A DNA stretch of 10,985 bases from an uncultured Candidatus Melainabacteria bacterium (GTDB lineage Bacteria > Cyanobacteriota > Vampirovibrionia > Gastranaerophilales > Gastranaerophilaceae), in NCBI GenBank assembly GCA_946186335.1, contig CAMHMW010000051.1:1-10985 (forward strand), written 5' to 3'. A program made the translations under genes and the position numbers. Shown here in pieces: positions 1 to 7,914 of the stretch. Position 1 is the stretch's first letter; each line of letters starts with the position of its first letter. Below the pieces are notes generated by a model. It did no database searches, was not told the DNA's origin, and saw only the letters and a program-made list of their open reading frames with translations.

Positions 1-119
1 TTGTCACAACCATGAACACGTTTACGAACAAAGAAACTTTTCACCCCACGTTGTGTTATATACATACGCAATCTTGGTTCAGATAAATCTTGTACAACAT
101 CAAAACCTTTTTCAGGCGT
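1..119 (-). pseudogene. Integrase-like N-terminal arm fragment, no start, runs off window
   Basis: Reading the minus strand leftward from 119, one frame stays open to the window edge. It encodes roughly 39 residues that include DVVQDLSEPRLRMYITQ followed by RGVKSFFVRKRVHG. The pattern (hydrophobic beta strand, T-x-x-G-x-K-S-F, then an R-x-R-x-x-G strand) resembles the arm-type DNA-binding domain at the N-terminus of phage and island tyrosine integrases. The usual first 10-15 residues of such proteins are missing: an in-frame TAG lies at 126-128 and there is no ATG, GTG or TTG before the conserved part. The fragment overlaps the last few codons of the protease gene. It may be a 5'-truncated integrase, or an intact gene using an unusual start. 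Only about 40 residues are visible, so the family call is tentative. Confidence 0.35.
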
Positions 120-2910
120 TAATATCTACTGTCGGGTGCGCTTTTTTAAATTCTGCCTCAGTCATTGCACGACCGTCTTTTGTGAAATACATGAATTTAC
201 CGTTGACTTTTTTCATATAATCGCCGTTTCTTGTTGTGTAAACAACTTTTCCGGTATATACGTGGTCGTATCGTCTTCCGATTCTCTGGTCGGCTTTAAG
301 GTTAAACATCTGTCTGATAGCAGCCATAGTCGGAATATCAAGTTTATTGTAATCTGCATTTGGCAAGGGGTTTCCTTTTGAATCAAATACGCTCGGGTTC
401 TTTCTGATTATTTGCTGTCTTAAAATTTCCTGCTGCTGCGGTGTTAGTTTTCCGGTAAATTTCGTGCGCAAAATAGCGTTAAGTACCTGACTTGCGTTCG
501 GTTTCTTGCCGTTTTTACCCAGTGCGGTTATAAGTGAAGATTTATCAGCCGATGAACGATACCATCCTCTCGGGCTTCCAGTTCTTCTTGTCGGTGTTGT
601 CGGTTGTGAACCCGAACCTCCGCCAACTCCGGGGGTGCTTCCTGAACCTCCGCCCGAACCTGAGCCGCCGCCTGTCGGGTCACCTACGGTTGCTTCACCT
701 TCGGCATTCAAAGGTACACACATTACGTTTGTCGCAGCTTTTTCAAAGTCTGCTCTTGACATTACAATCGGAGTATCGGGGCTCCACGGATTTGAAAGTG
801 TTACCTGATCATTTGTAACTTTTAATATCGTAAATGCGTGTCCGCCGCCAGTAATCGCTCTGCCGTTAACTTCCTGTGATGATACATTAAAGCTTACGGT
901 AGCCGCAAAGTTATCAATTTTTCCGTCTTTTGAATCCTGTTCAAGTTTACTCATAATGCTGTTCAGTTTTGCATTATCGCTTGTACCTTCTTCCGAATCG
1001 GGAGATTCTATAATCTGTCCGTTTTCATCTGTCAGGTGCATATTCAAATCTGAATCTATGTAGCAAACAGGTGCATTTTTCGGATTATTTTTGTATTCTT
1101 CCGCTTTTTTACCTGATAACAGGAAGGTAGATTCCGATGCCTTGCCGCCACTCAGATAATCACCCTGTTTTGCACTTTCTGCTACTACATTTATGCCGAA
1201 TACCTGAGCCTTATCCGGTATGCCGTTTTCTTTTCTTGTTTTATAAGCATCTTTTCTGTATTTTTCATAAGCAACTTCCAGCAAAAGGACATCTTTGTCA
1301 CCTGCTGAATATTTACATCCCGCTTGCTTTGCCGCTTCTTTGAGTTCGTCTTCCGTTATGGTGTACGATTCCTGTATGAAAATCTTATCTGACGGAATTG
1401 CTCCAATCTGCGGGTTTATGCTGCCGGCAGCCAAACCGTCTTTTACAGCTTTTGCTCCGGGGAAACTTACGGTATAAACTTTTTTGCCGTTCTCATCAGT
1501 TGTTACTTTTACGTTATCCTGCAAAATCTTTTGTCCGTCATCGGAGGATGCCAGTGCATTTATTGATGCCAAAAGATAGCAATCTCCTCTTGAAAGTTGG
1601 TTTGATACTTCAAATTTGCCGTCAACTTCCGAAAAATCATATTGTTTCAGCAGTTTTCCGTCTTTATCATAAACTTCTCTGCCGATTAAAATTCCTTCAT
1701 CGTCAAATTTATTTACTGTTTTTTGTTTTATTGTCACGCCGTCTTCTTCGTATTCAATTTTGGTTGTCGGCAGTCCGATACGGCAGTCTATATTTGAGCC
1801 TTCATAATGTTCTTCAACTTTTGCACCCCGTTTGATAAATGATTTATCAAGGGTTTTAATTGTTTTGCCGTCACTTTCATAGGTGTAAACAGATTCGCTG
1901 GGTTGTCCGTAACTGTCAACCCCTTTTATTTCAACTTTTGTTTTGTTTCCGTTTTCATCATAAGTGTAATCGGTTATGGTCTTGCTTTCGGCTTGCGAAA
2001 CAATAGTTTTACCATTGGCATCTTTTCTTATGGACAGTTTTTTTGCGCTGACTTCCTGATGAACGGGTTTGCCTTCTTTATTAAATGTAATTACCGTTGT
2101 TTTGCCGAGTTGTCCGTTTTTGTTAATGGTTCTTTTAACCAGATTCCCTTCGGCATCGTATTCATTTTCAACGTATGAAGTCTTTTTGGTTTCAATTTTT
2201 TGACCGCCGAGTTGGTACGTTTTGCCTTTTTCTTCGGTATCTTTCCTCAGTACCTGACCTCTTTCGTTGTATGTATAAGTATCTTTTATTTCGGTTTTTA
2301 ATTTTCCTTCTTTATCAACAACGGTTGTCTGTACTGTTACGGGTTTACCTTTGTCGTTGTTTGTATATTCGGAGGTAATTGTTTCATCGGGTTTTGTGGT
2401 AACTTTCTTTTCAAGCACCTTACCTTTGCCGTAATATTGTACGGTTTTAACTTCAACTCCGTCCTTATTTTCTGTAATGGTTACGGTTCCTGAGCCGTCA
2501 GAATTAAAGTTTGAGGTGATTTTCTTACCGTCCTGATCGGTTGTAGTTTCTGAGTGTCCCGTATTTTGGCGTTCAACCATTGTCTTAAACTGTTTTAAAA
2601 TCTTTGCTGCATTTTCAGATTCCGATGTCAGACCGAAGATTTTCAAGATTTCATTATCGTCAAGAGTTTTATCCGAGCCGGCTCCTTCTGCAATTGCCTT
2701 TTTCATAAGAGCAACTTCTTCTTTATCAAGTTTGTCGTCCTTATGGGTATCAAAGACGGTCATTGCATCTTTGACATCCGGAGTCACAGTCATACCTTCC
2801 TGAAAGACACTCATTTTAACCTGTTGTTTATTTCCGTTTGTGTCCTCAATTTTGATAGTTTTCTTGTCATACTTTTGATTTAAACTATTAATTTTGTCAA
2901 TATCTGTCAT
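112..2910 (-). CDS. Multidomain calpain-family cysteine protease with EF-hand-like and YD-like repeat regions
   Basis: This encodes a 932-residue protein with no signal peptide. I place the start at the ATG at 2910. An upstream in-frame GTG at 2919 lies inside the Shine-Dalgarno AGGTGA, which sits 5 bases before the ATG. Residues 54-65 form an EF-hand-like loop (DTHKDDKLDKEE), followed by a second acidic segment (SDKTLDDNE). Residues about 120-427 contain some nine degenerate YD/RHS-like units, such as YTYNERGQVLRK, EYDAEGNLVKR and YTYDENGNKTK. The protease core follows at about 433-732: NQLSRGDCYLLASINALA gives the oxyanion Gln438 and nucleophile Cys444, GGGHAF gives His691 and LSNPW gives Asn707. 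This is the calpain (peptidase C2) Cys-His-Asn layout. A Gly/Ser-rich linker (about 744-769) leads to an unrecognised C-terminal module of about 150 residues. Calcium dependence, target and export are unknown. No well-formed promoter is visible; a GATAAT at 2943-2948 is a weak -10 candidate. Confidence 0.85.
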   Translation of the reverse strand: MTDIDKINSLNQKYDKKTIKIEDTNGNKQQVKMSVFQEGMTVTPDVKDAMTVFDTHKDDKLDKEEVALMKKAIAEGAGSDKTLDDNEILKIFGLTSESENAAKILKQFKTMVERQNTGHSETTTDQDGKKITSNFNSDGSGTVTITENKDGVEVKTVQYYGKGKVLEKKVTTKPDETITSEYTNNDKGKPVTVQTTVVDKEGKLKTEIKDTYTYNERGQVLRKDTEEKGKTYQLGGQKIETKKTSYVENEYDAEGNLVKRTINKNGQLGKTTVITFNKEGKPVHQEVSAKKLSIRKDANGKTIVSQAESKTITDYTYDENGNKTKVEIKGVDSYGQPSESVYTYESDGKTIKTLDKSFIKRGAKVEEHYEGSNIDCRIGLPTTKIEYEEDGVTIKQKTVNKFDDEGILIGREVYDKDGKLLKQYDFSEVDGKFEVSNQLSRGDCYLLASINALASSDDGQKILQDNVKVTTDENGKKVYTVSFPGAKAVKDGLAAGSINPQIGAIPSDKIFIQESYTITEDELKEAAKQAGCKYSAGDKDVLLLEVAYEKYRKDAYKTRKENGIPDKAQVFGINVVAESAKQGDYLSGGKASESTFLLSGKKAEEYKNNPKNAPVCYIDSDLNMHLTDENGQIIESPDSEEGTSDNAKLNSIMSKLEQDSKDGKIDNFAATVSFNVSSQEVNGRAITGGGHAFTILKVTNDQVTLSNPWSPDTPIVMSRADFEKAATNVMCVPLNAEGEATVGDPTGGGSGSGGGSGSTPGVGGGSGSQPTTPTRRTGSPRGWYRSSADKSSLITALGKNGKKPNASQVLNAILRTKFTGKLTPQQQEILRQQIIRKNPSVFDSKGNPLPNADYNKLDIPTMAAIRQMFNLKADQRIGRRYDHVYTGKVVYTTRNGDYMKKVNGKFMYFTKDGRAMTEAEFKKAHPTVDINA
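604..681 (-). repeat. Gly/Ser-rich linker coding repeat inside the protease gene
   Basis: This GC-rich, low-complexity stretch encodes tandem GGGSGS-type units separated by Pro/Thr (GGGSGSGGGSGS, then GVGGGSGSQPTTPT). It joins the protease core to the C-terminal module and looks like a flexible interdomain tether. Such repeats can change copy number by slippage, so linker length may differ between strains. Confidence 0.8.
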
Positions 2911-3001
2911 CTTTCTCACCTGAAATCTTTTACCTTACATGGATTATCGGCAATGACAAATAAAAACTTGAATAATATTAAGAAATGTTTACAAAAATTA
3001 A

Positions 3002-3024
3002 AGACGGTTCCGAAAGAACCGCCT
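3002..3024 (-). terminator. Hairpin terminator after ppdK
   Basis: On the minus strand, AGGCGGTTC and GGAACCGTCT pair around a short TTTC loop. The core is six perfect pairs (CGGTTC/GAACCG), flanked by one mismatch and two further pairs. The tail CTTTAATTTTTG follows on the minus strand, 25 bases after the ppdK stop. The opposite side is also T-rich (TAATTTTTATTT), so it could work in both directions. It separates ppdK from the protease gene, which therefore probably has its own promoter. Confidence 0.75.
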
Positions 3025-3049
3025 CTAATTTTTATTTAAAGTATTTAAA

Positions 3050-5710
3050 CTATACTCTTGCTGCTTTCTTTTGTTCAATAACAGCCTGCGCAGCAGCCAG
3101 TCTTGCCTGCGGCACTCTGTATGGTGAGCAAGATACGTAGTTAAGTCCAATTCTGTGAGCATATTTTACAGAATCGGGATCTCCGCCGTGTTCACCGCAA
3201 ATTCCGCCGACAAGAGAAGAATTAACTGCTCTGCCTTCGTTGATTGACATTTCAATAAGTCTGCCAACACCGCCGAAATCAAGAGTTACAAACGGGTTGT
3301 AAGGTAAAATCTTTTGTTCTACATAGTTTTTCAGGAATTTACCTTCCGCATCATCTCTTGAGTAACCAAATGTCATCTGTGTTAAGTCATTTGTACCGTA
3401 AGAGAAGAATTCAGCCTCGGTTGCAACTTCTTTTGCTGTTAATGCAGCACGAGGAATTTCAATCATTGTACCGAATTTGTAGTCTAATTTAATTCCTTTT
3501 TCCTGCATAACCTGTTCTGCGACAGAAACTAATGTTGCTTTTGCTGTTTTAAGTTCGTTGATGTGACCGATTAAAGGAATCATAATCCACGGTTGGATTT
3601 TGTGACCTTCTTTTGCCAAATCGCAGCAAGCTTCAAAGATTGCACGAACCTGCATTTCGTTGATTTCAGGATATGTTAAACCTAAACGGCATCCTCTCAG
3701 ACCCATCATCGGGTTAGATTCTGAAAGGTTTTCAACGATTTCAAGCATTTTTTCGTCTTCTGCGTAATCCTGACCTAATGCTTTCTTGGTTGCAACTTTT
3801 TCAACCAATTCTATCTTTGAAGGTAAAAATTCGTGAAGCGGCGGGTCTAACAAACGTACTGTTAACGGTTTGTCGCCCAATGCTTTGAACATTGCGTAAA
3901 AGTCTGAATACTGCATCGGAAGAAGATGAGAAAGTGCTTCACGTCTTGCTTCTGTTGTACCTGCAATAATCATTTTCTGTACCCAGGGAAGTCTGTCAGG
4001 ATCCATGAACATGTGTTCTGTTCTGCAAAGACCTACACCTTCTGCACCGAATTTAATTGCGTTTTCAATATCTTTCGGAGTATCAGCATTTGCCTCAACC
4101 TTCATAGTTTTAGTTTCGTTAACCCAGTTAAAGAAGGTTTCAAAGTCTTTATCGATACCTGCTTCAACAAGTTCAATAGCGCCTTCCATAACTTCACCTG
4201 TTCCGCCGTCCAGTGATATAATGTCGTCTTTGTGGAATACTGTTCCATCTGAACATGTGATTGTTTCGTTAGCCAAATCAATTTTCAAATCTTCACAGCC
4301 TGAAACGCAGGGTTTACCCATACCTTTTGCAACAACTGCTGCGTGAGATGTAGCACCGCCTCTGAGGGTTAAAACACCCTGAGAAACTGCCATACCGTGA
4401 ATATCATCAGGACAGGTTTCAATTCTGACCAAGATAACTTTTTCACCTGCTTCACCGCGTCTTGCTGCTTCTTCGGTATCAAATACGATTTTACCGACAG
4501 CAGCACCCGGAGATGCGTTTACACCTTTTGAAACTTTGTGAGAGTGTTTAACTTTGTCAGGGTTGAAACAAGGTAATAATACCTGATATACAGAGTAAGG
4601 ATCAACCTGCATAATTGCTTCTTCTTTTGAAATAATGCCTTCGTTATACATATCAACGGCAATTTTGATGGCTGCTTTTGCAGTTCTTTTACCGTTTCTT
4701 GTTTGCAGAATCCATAATTTACCTCTCTCAACGGTAAATTCCATATCCTGAACATCGTGATAGCCTTTTTCAAGTTGTTTTGCGATATTTACATATTGAG
4801 CGTAAATATCGGGCATATCTGTTTCGAGTTCGGAAATCTGTTTAGGAGTTCTGATACCGGCAACAACGTCTTCACCCTGAGCATTTACCAGATATTCGCC
4901 GTAGAATTTGTTTTCCCCGGTTGCAGGATTACGGGTGAAGGAAACACCTGTTGCACAATCGTTACCCATATTACCGAATACCATTGTCTGAACGTTTACG
5001 GCTGTGCCGAAATTGTGGTCAATTTTGTTCATATTTCTGTAAGCAACCGCACGGGGAATATTCCAACTTCTGAATACTGCTTCAATTGCTTCCTGCAACT
5101 GGATGTAAGGATCTTGCGGAAATTCTTTTCCGGTAACTTCTTTGATTTTTGCTTTGTAAATAGGAATCAAAGATTTCCAGCCTTCAGCAGAAATCTGAGT
5201 GTCTTCTGTAACACCTTCTCTTGCTTTAACTTTTTCAACTTCGGATTCAAAATAAAGTTGTCTGTCCATTTCCCAGGCAACAGAACCGAACATTGTTAAA
5301 AATCTTCTATATGAATCATAGCAGAAACGGGGGTTTTGAGTTAAATTAACCATTGCTTCAACGGTTTCATCGTTTAAACCTAAGTTCAAAATTGTTTCCA
5401 TCATACCGGGCATTGAAACTCTTGCGCCTGAACGTACTGAAACAAGTAACGGATTAGTTTTATCACCAAATTTTTTACCGGCTTGTGCTTCAACTTCCTT
5501 CAAGTAGTATTTAACTTCATCCATCAGACCTTCGGGCATTTTGTTGCCGTTGTTGATGTATTCCATACAGGTAGCTGTTGTAATAGTCAGCCCCGGAGGA
5601 ACAGGAAGTCCCAAATTAGTCATTTCAGCAAGGTTAGCACCTTTTCCGCCTAATTCGGCGCGCATGTGAGCATTACCTTCTCTGAACAACCATACACGTT
5701 TTTCTGTCAT
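3050..5710 (-). CDS. ppdK: Pyruvate, phosphate dikinase
   Basis: The product interconverts pyruvate, ATP and phosphate with phosphoenolpyruvate, AMP and PPi in the cytoplasm. It can serve glycolysis (PPi-linked) or gluconeogenesis. At 886 residues it has the usual bacterial length and all three domains. The ATP-grasp domain shows GGKGANLAEMTNLGLPVPPG (21-40) and SVRSGARVSMPGMMETILNLG. The swivelling phosphohistidine domain shows GGATSHAAVVAKGMGKPCVSG, with catalytic His456 and the adjacent Thr454 that is the regulatory site in plant enzymes. The C-terminal PEP/pyruvate barrel shows LCRTEHMF, VRLLDPPLHEFLP, FSYGTNDLTQMTFGYSRDD and GGICGEHGGDP with catalytic Cys838. The ATG has a GGAG Shine-Dalgarno 7 bases upstream, and the gene ends in TAG. 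A promoter candidate upstream and a terminator downstream suggest a single-gene transcript. No regulatory-protein kinase gene is visible nearby. Confidence 0.98.
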   Translation of the reverse strand: MTEKRVWLFREGNAHMRAELGGKGANLAEMTNLGLPVPPGLTITTATCMEYINNGNKMPEGLMDEVKYYLKEVEAQAGKKFGDKTNPLLVSVRSGARVSMPGMMETILNLGLNDETVEAMVNLTQNPRFCYDSYRRFLTMFGSVAWEMDRQLYFESEVEKVKAREGVTEDTQISAEGWKSLIPIYKAKIKEVTGKEFPQDPYIQLQEAIEAVFRSWNIPRAVAYRNMNKIDHNFGTAVNVQTMVFGNMGNDCATGVSFTRNPATGENKFYGEYLVNAQGEDVVAGIRTPKQISELETDMPDIYAQYVNIAKQLEKGYHDVQDMEFTVERGKLWILQTRNGKRTAKAAIKIAVDMYNEGIISKEEAIMQVDPYSVYQVLLPCFNPDKVKHSHKVSKGVNASPGAAVGKIVFDTEEAARRGEAGEKVILVRIETCPDDIHGMAVSQGVLTLRGGATSHAAVVAKGMGKPCVSGCEDLKIDLANETITCSDGTVFHKDDIISLDGGTGEVMEGAIELVEAGIDKDFETFFNWVNETKTMKVEANADTPKDIENAIKFGAEGVGLCRTEHMFMDPDRLPWVQKMIIAGTTEARREALSHLLPMQYSDFYAMFKALGDKPLTVRLLDPPLHEFLPSKIELVEKVATKKALGQDYAEDEKMLEIVENLSESNPMMGLRGCRLGLTYPEINEMQVRAIFEACCDLAKEGHKIQPWIMIPLIGHINELKTAKATLVSVAEQVMQEKGIKLDYKFGTMIEIPRAALTAKEVATEAEFFSYGTNDLTQMTFGYSRDDAEGKFLKNYVEQKILPYNPFVTLDFGGVGRLIEMSINEGRAVNSSLVGGICGEHGGDPDSVKYAHRIGLNYVSCSPYRVPQARLAAAQAVIEQKKAARV

Positions 5711-5791
5711 AATTTTTCTCCTTTTAAATATAAAAATATCTCGCTAGATAATTGTACTAAAATTCTAACATAAACATAGTTATATAAAAGG

Positions 5792-5821
5792 AATATAATA
5801 ATTTTGCTTTAAATCTGTTAA
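5792..5821 (-). promoter_or_regulatory. Candidate sigma70-type promoter for ppdK
   Basis: On the minus strand TTAACA (5821-5816) and TATATT (5797-5792) are separated by 18 bases, giving a leader of about 75 bases before the ppdK ATG. The surrounding sequence is very AT-rich, so chance matches are common and other -10 choices exist (for example TACAAT nearer the gene). Confidence 0.4.
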
Positions 5822-5831
5822 CATTTGAAAC

Positions 5832-7247
5832 TTAGCCGACAAAATACAAATCGGGGTTATTATTAATATGTTTTGCGTGGTCTTTCAGGCTGAGGTTTCT
5901 GTACGTGCCGCTGTTTTTAAGCATGTGGGCATTCAATAAATCAAAACTTTCAAACCCGAACCTGCGCCCTGCGGTACTCAAATAATAAAGTTTTGCCCGT
6001 CTTTGTTCCTCATTCAGTTTGGTAAAATCAAAGTCCGCAAATTCAACAACCTGCTTTTCTCCAAAATCATTCAGACGGTTTGACAGATATTTTAATTTTA
6101 CAATGACCGAATTATACGCTCTTTTATCCTTACCGTCTGTCACAAGCGCTTCTCTGAGGCGTATTCTGTCTATCAGATAACGCAAATCTTTCAGGTTGTA
6201 TTCAACAGGCGTTTTGAAAAATATTTTCTTGATGTCCTTATCAGTAATTCCCCTCAAATCTTCTTCTTCAACAATTTTCAGGAACAAATTTGAATCAATA
6301 TTTTTTGAAATATCATCGGGAATTGTTTGCGGTTTCAGGTGAGAAGCAAGCGAACTGTCTGTCGGAAGTTCATATCTTGCCAGATTATATTCGGGAACAA
6401 AATCTTCCCCGAGGTGAAGAAGTCGTTTTATTTTTCCGAAGGTTGTATCAAGTATTGTTTCTTTTGATTTATTTACGGATAAGCAACTTTCCACAATTGC
6501 ATTTGCCATCTGTCTGTATTGTGATTTTATGGCGGTATTTAAGCGGGCATCTTTTACTCTGTTCATATATTTAATCAGGTTATTTTGTGCTGTATTCAGA
6601 CGAGTTTCCGCCGCTTCCGTTTTTTGAGGGGTATAAAGTTCTTTGCTTTTCGGCAACCTTCTGTAATCGTCAAGTTCCATTTCCGTTCTGTGTTTTTGAC
6701 GTTCAAGTTCTACCGTTACTCTGTATTTTATCTTGTTGAATTTTGTTGCAAATTCGTCTATATCACCCGCCACATAACTTAAATTTTTCTTTTGTGCATA
6801 TATTGCGGAAAACGCCAAATCCTGTGCATCCGCAAGTTTTGACGGGTCTTTGAGCATATTTATTTCGTGTAAAAATTCTGTCGGTTTAAATATGTGAGTT
6901 TTTCTGTACGCAGAAATATATTCTACGGTTTCTTTGAATGAATTGACTATATTATCCGTTGCGTAATCGGAAAATTTACGCACAATATTTTCCATGTCGC
7001 TTATTTTTTCTTCAACAAAGTTGTTGAAAAGTTTGTATTTACCGGGTTTTGTAAGCCCCAGATACAGCAAAACAGCACCGCCTGTCAACAGCCCGCCTGC
7101 CAAAATATTCATCTTGTTATCTTTTACCGTCTGAATAAAGTCCTTCTTCTCATCAGAATTTTCCTGTTTAAAAGCAGGGAAACTTTGGGTCACTTTCTGA
7201 CCCGACCTGAATGGTATGTTAAATTTTTCCGTAATAGTATTAAACAT
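5832..7247 (-). CDS. Unrecognised helical protein with one membrane segment
   Basis: I do not recognise this 471-residue protein. A basic, polar N-terminus of about 45 residues (including IPFRSGQ) precedes one clear hydrophobic segment at about 46-66 (MNILAGGLLTGGAVLLYLGLT split by glycines). A long, charged, mostly helical region follows. Residues about 165-245 are rich in Lys, Glu and Arg with heptad-like spacing (for example VELERQKHRTEMELDDYRR) and could form a coiled coil. The rest is helical with many Leu/Lys/Asp, and there is no obvious enzyme motif or cysteine cluster. It starts at ATG 7247 with only a weak Shine-Dalgarno (CGGG). It is separated from lysC by 142 bases and from ppdK by 121 bases, so it is probably expressed separately. 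A lineage-specific membrane-tethered structural or scaffold protein is possible but unsupported. Confidence 0.8.
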   Translation of the reverse strand: MFNTITEKFNIPFRSGQKVTQSFPAFKQENSDEKKDFIQTVKDNKMNILAGGLLTGGAVLLYLGLTKPGKYKLFNNFVEEKISDMENIVRKFSDYATDNIVNSFKETVEYISAYRKTHIFKPTEFLHEINMLKDPSKLADAQDLAFSAIYAQKKNLSYVAGDIDEFATKFNKIKYRVTVELERQKHRTEMELDDYRRLPKSKELYTPQKTEAAETRLNTAQNNLIKYMNRVKDARLNTAIKSQYRQMANAIVESCLSVNKSKETILDTTFGKIKRLLHLGEDFVPEYNLARYELPTDSSLASHLKPQTIPDDISKNIDSNLFLKIVEEEDLRGITDKDIKKIFFKTPVEYNLKDLRYLIDRIRLREALVTDGKDKRAYNSVIVKLKYLSNRLNDFGEKQVVEFADFDFTKLNEEQRRAKLYYLSTAGRRFGFESFDLLNAHMLKNSGTYRNLSLKDHAKHINNNPDLYFVG

Positions 7248-7322
7248 ATAAACCCGACAAAGATATTAATGCAGAAAATAAAATTTTTTGCTACTACTTA
7301 ATTAATTTTTGTAAAGTTATCT

Positions 7323-7341
7323 GTCGGGCTAAAAGCCCAAC
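7323..7341 (-). terminator. Hairpin downstream of lysC, possible weak terminator
   Basis: On the minus strand GTTGGGCT pairs with AGCCCGAC around a TTT loop, giving eight pairs including one U-G wobble. On the plus strand the same position is a C-A mismatch, so the fold favours minus-strand RNA. It lies about 50 bases after the lysC stop. The tail is AT-rich (AGATAACTTTACAAAAATT) but lacks an immediate U-run, so termination may be weak. It is also one copy of the direct repeat described separately. Confidence 0.4.
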
Positions 7342-7370
7342 TTACATATTGTCGTGTTAAAAGCGCCAAC
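7323..7370. repeat. Two imperfect direct copies of a hairpin-like intergenic repeat
   Basis: GTCGGGCTAAAAGCCCAAC (7323-7341) and GTCGTGTTAAAAGCGCCAAC (7351-7370) align over nearly their whole length and start 28 bases apart. The first folds into a good hairpin; the second keeps the outer arms (GTCG with CAAC) but has lost inner pairing. The arrangement resembles decayed REP-type intergenic repeats. Confidence 0.5.
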
Positions 7371-7389
7371 CTGTATTCTATTGCTCAGA

Positions 7390-7914
7390 TTACACATCAG
7401 GCAGAGTGCCTTTAACCTCGGCAATCTCATCACATCCGAGATTAAATACTTCGTGAAGTGCTTTTACGGCTTTTTGAGCATCCGCTTTTTGAATAAGACA
7501 ACTGATTTTGATTTCACTTGTTGAAATCATTTTGATGTTTATACCTGCATCAGCAAGAGTTTTAAACATAGTTGAAGCGATACCCGGACGGTCAATCATA
7601 CCGGCACCGATTATAGAAACTTTTGCAATGTCATCATCAAATTTTACGCTTTCAGCTCCGAGTTTAACTTTTACTTTTTCCAAAACTTCCTGTGCTTTAG
7701 GCAAATCGTCTATACTTACCGTAAATGCAATGTCGTTTGTATTTGCCTCTTTGCGGGCATAGGATTGAATAATCATATCAACGGAAATATTTTCATCTGC
7801 AAGATAACTGAATAATGTTGCGGCTTCACCGGGGGTATCCGGAATTTCACGAACAACAATTCTTACCTGTGTTAAATCTGCGGCAACACCCGCGACCGGT
7901 CTGTTTATTTCCAT
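7390..7914 (-). CDS. Possible separate aspartokinase beta (regulatory) subunit from an internal start
   Basis: Inside lysC, codon 248 is ATG preceded by TTAGGAGTTGAAAAA, which puts a full AGGAG Shine-Dalgarno 8 bases before it. Translation from here would give 174 residues holding both ACT domains and no kinase domain. In Bacillus subtilis aspartokinase II and Corynebacterium glutamicum LysC, an internal start at nearly the same residue (about 246-250) makes the beta subunit of an alpha2beta2 enzyme. The sequence therefore supports the same arrangement here. The evidence is the position and the ribosome binding site; expression is not shown. Confidence 0.6.
   Translation of the reverse strand: MEINRPVAGVAADLTQVRIVVREIPDTPGEAATLFSYLADENISVDMIIQSYARKEANTNDIAFTVSIDDLPKAQEVLEKVKVKLGAESVKFDDDIAKVSIIGAGMIDRPGIASTMFKTLADAGINIKMISTSEIKISCLIQKADAQKAVKALHEVFNLGCDEIAEVKGTLPDV

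Noticed and set aside
506..808. A 100-codon proline-rich plus-strand frame
   Set aside because: It is the complement of the Gly/Ser linker in the protease gene, which automatically reads as proline-rich on the other strand.
1630..2556. Classic RHS toxin with a core and polymorphic C-terminal toxin
   Set aside because: The YD-like units are degenerate and few, the RHS core-end motif is not seen, and the downstream domain is a calpain core followed by another conserved-looking module.
2911..2919. GTG at 2919 as the start of the protease gene
   Set aside because: The GTG is inside the AGGTGA Shine-Dalgarno sequence for the ATG at 2910 and has no ribosome binding site of its own.
4757..5299. 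A 180-codon plus-strand open frame opposite ppdK
   Set aside because: It lies wholly antisense to conserved ppdK coding sequence, its translation is rich in Cys, Phe and Ile as expected of a shadow frame, and it has no convincing start signal.
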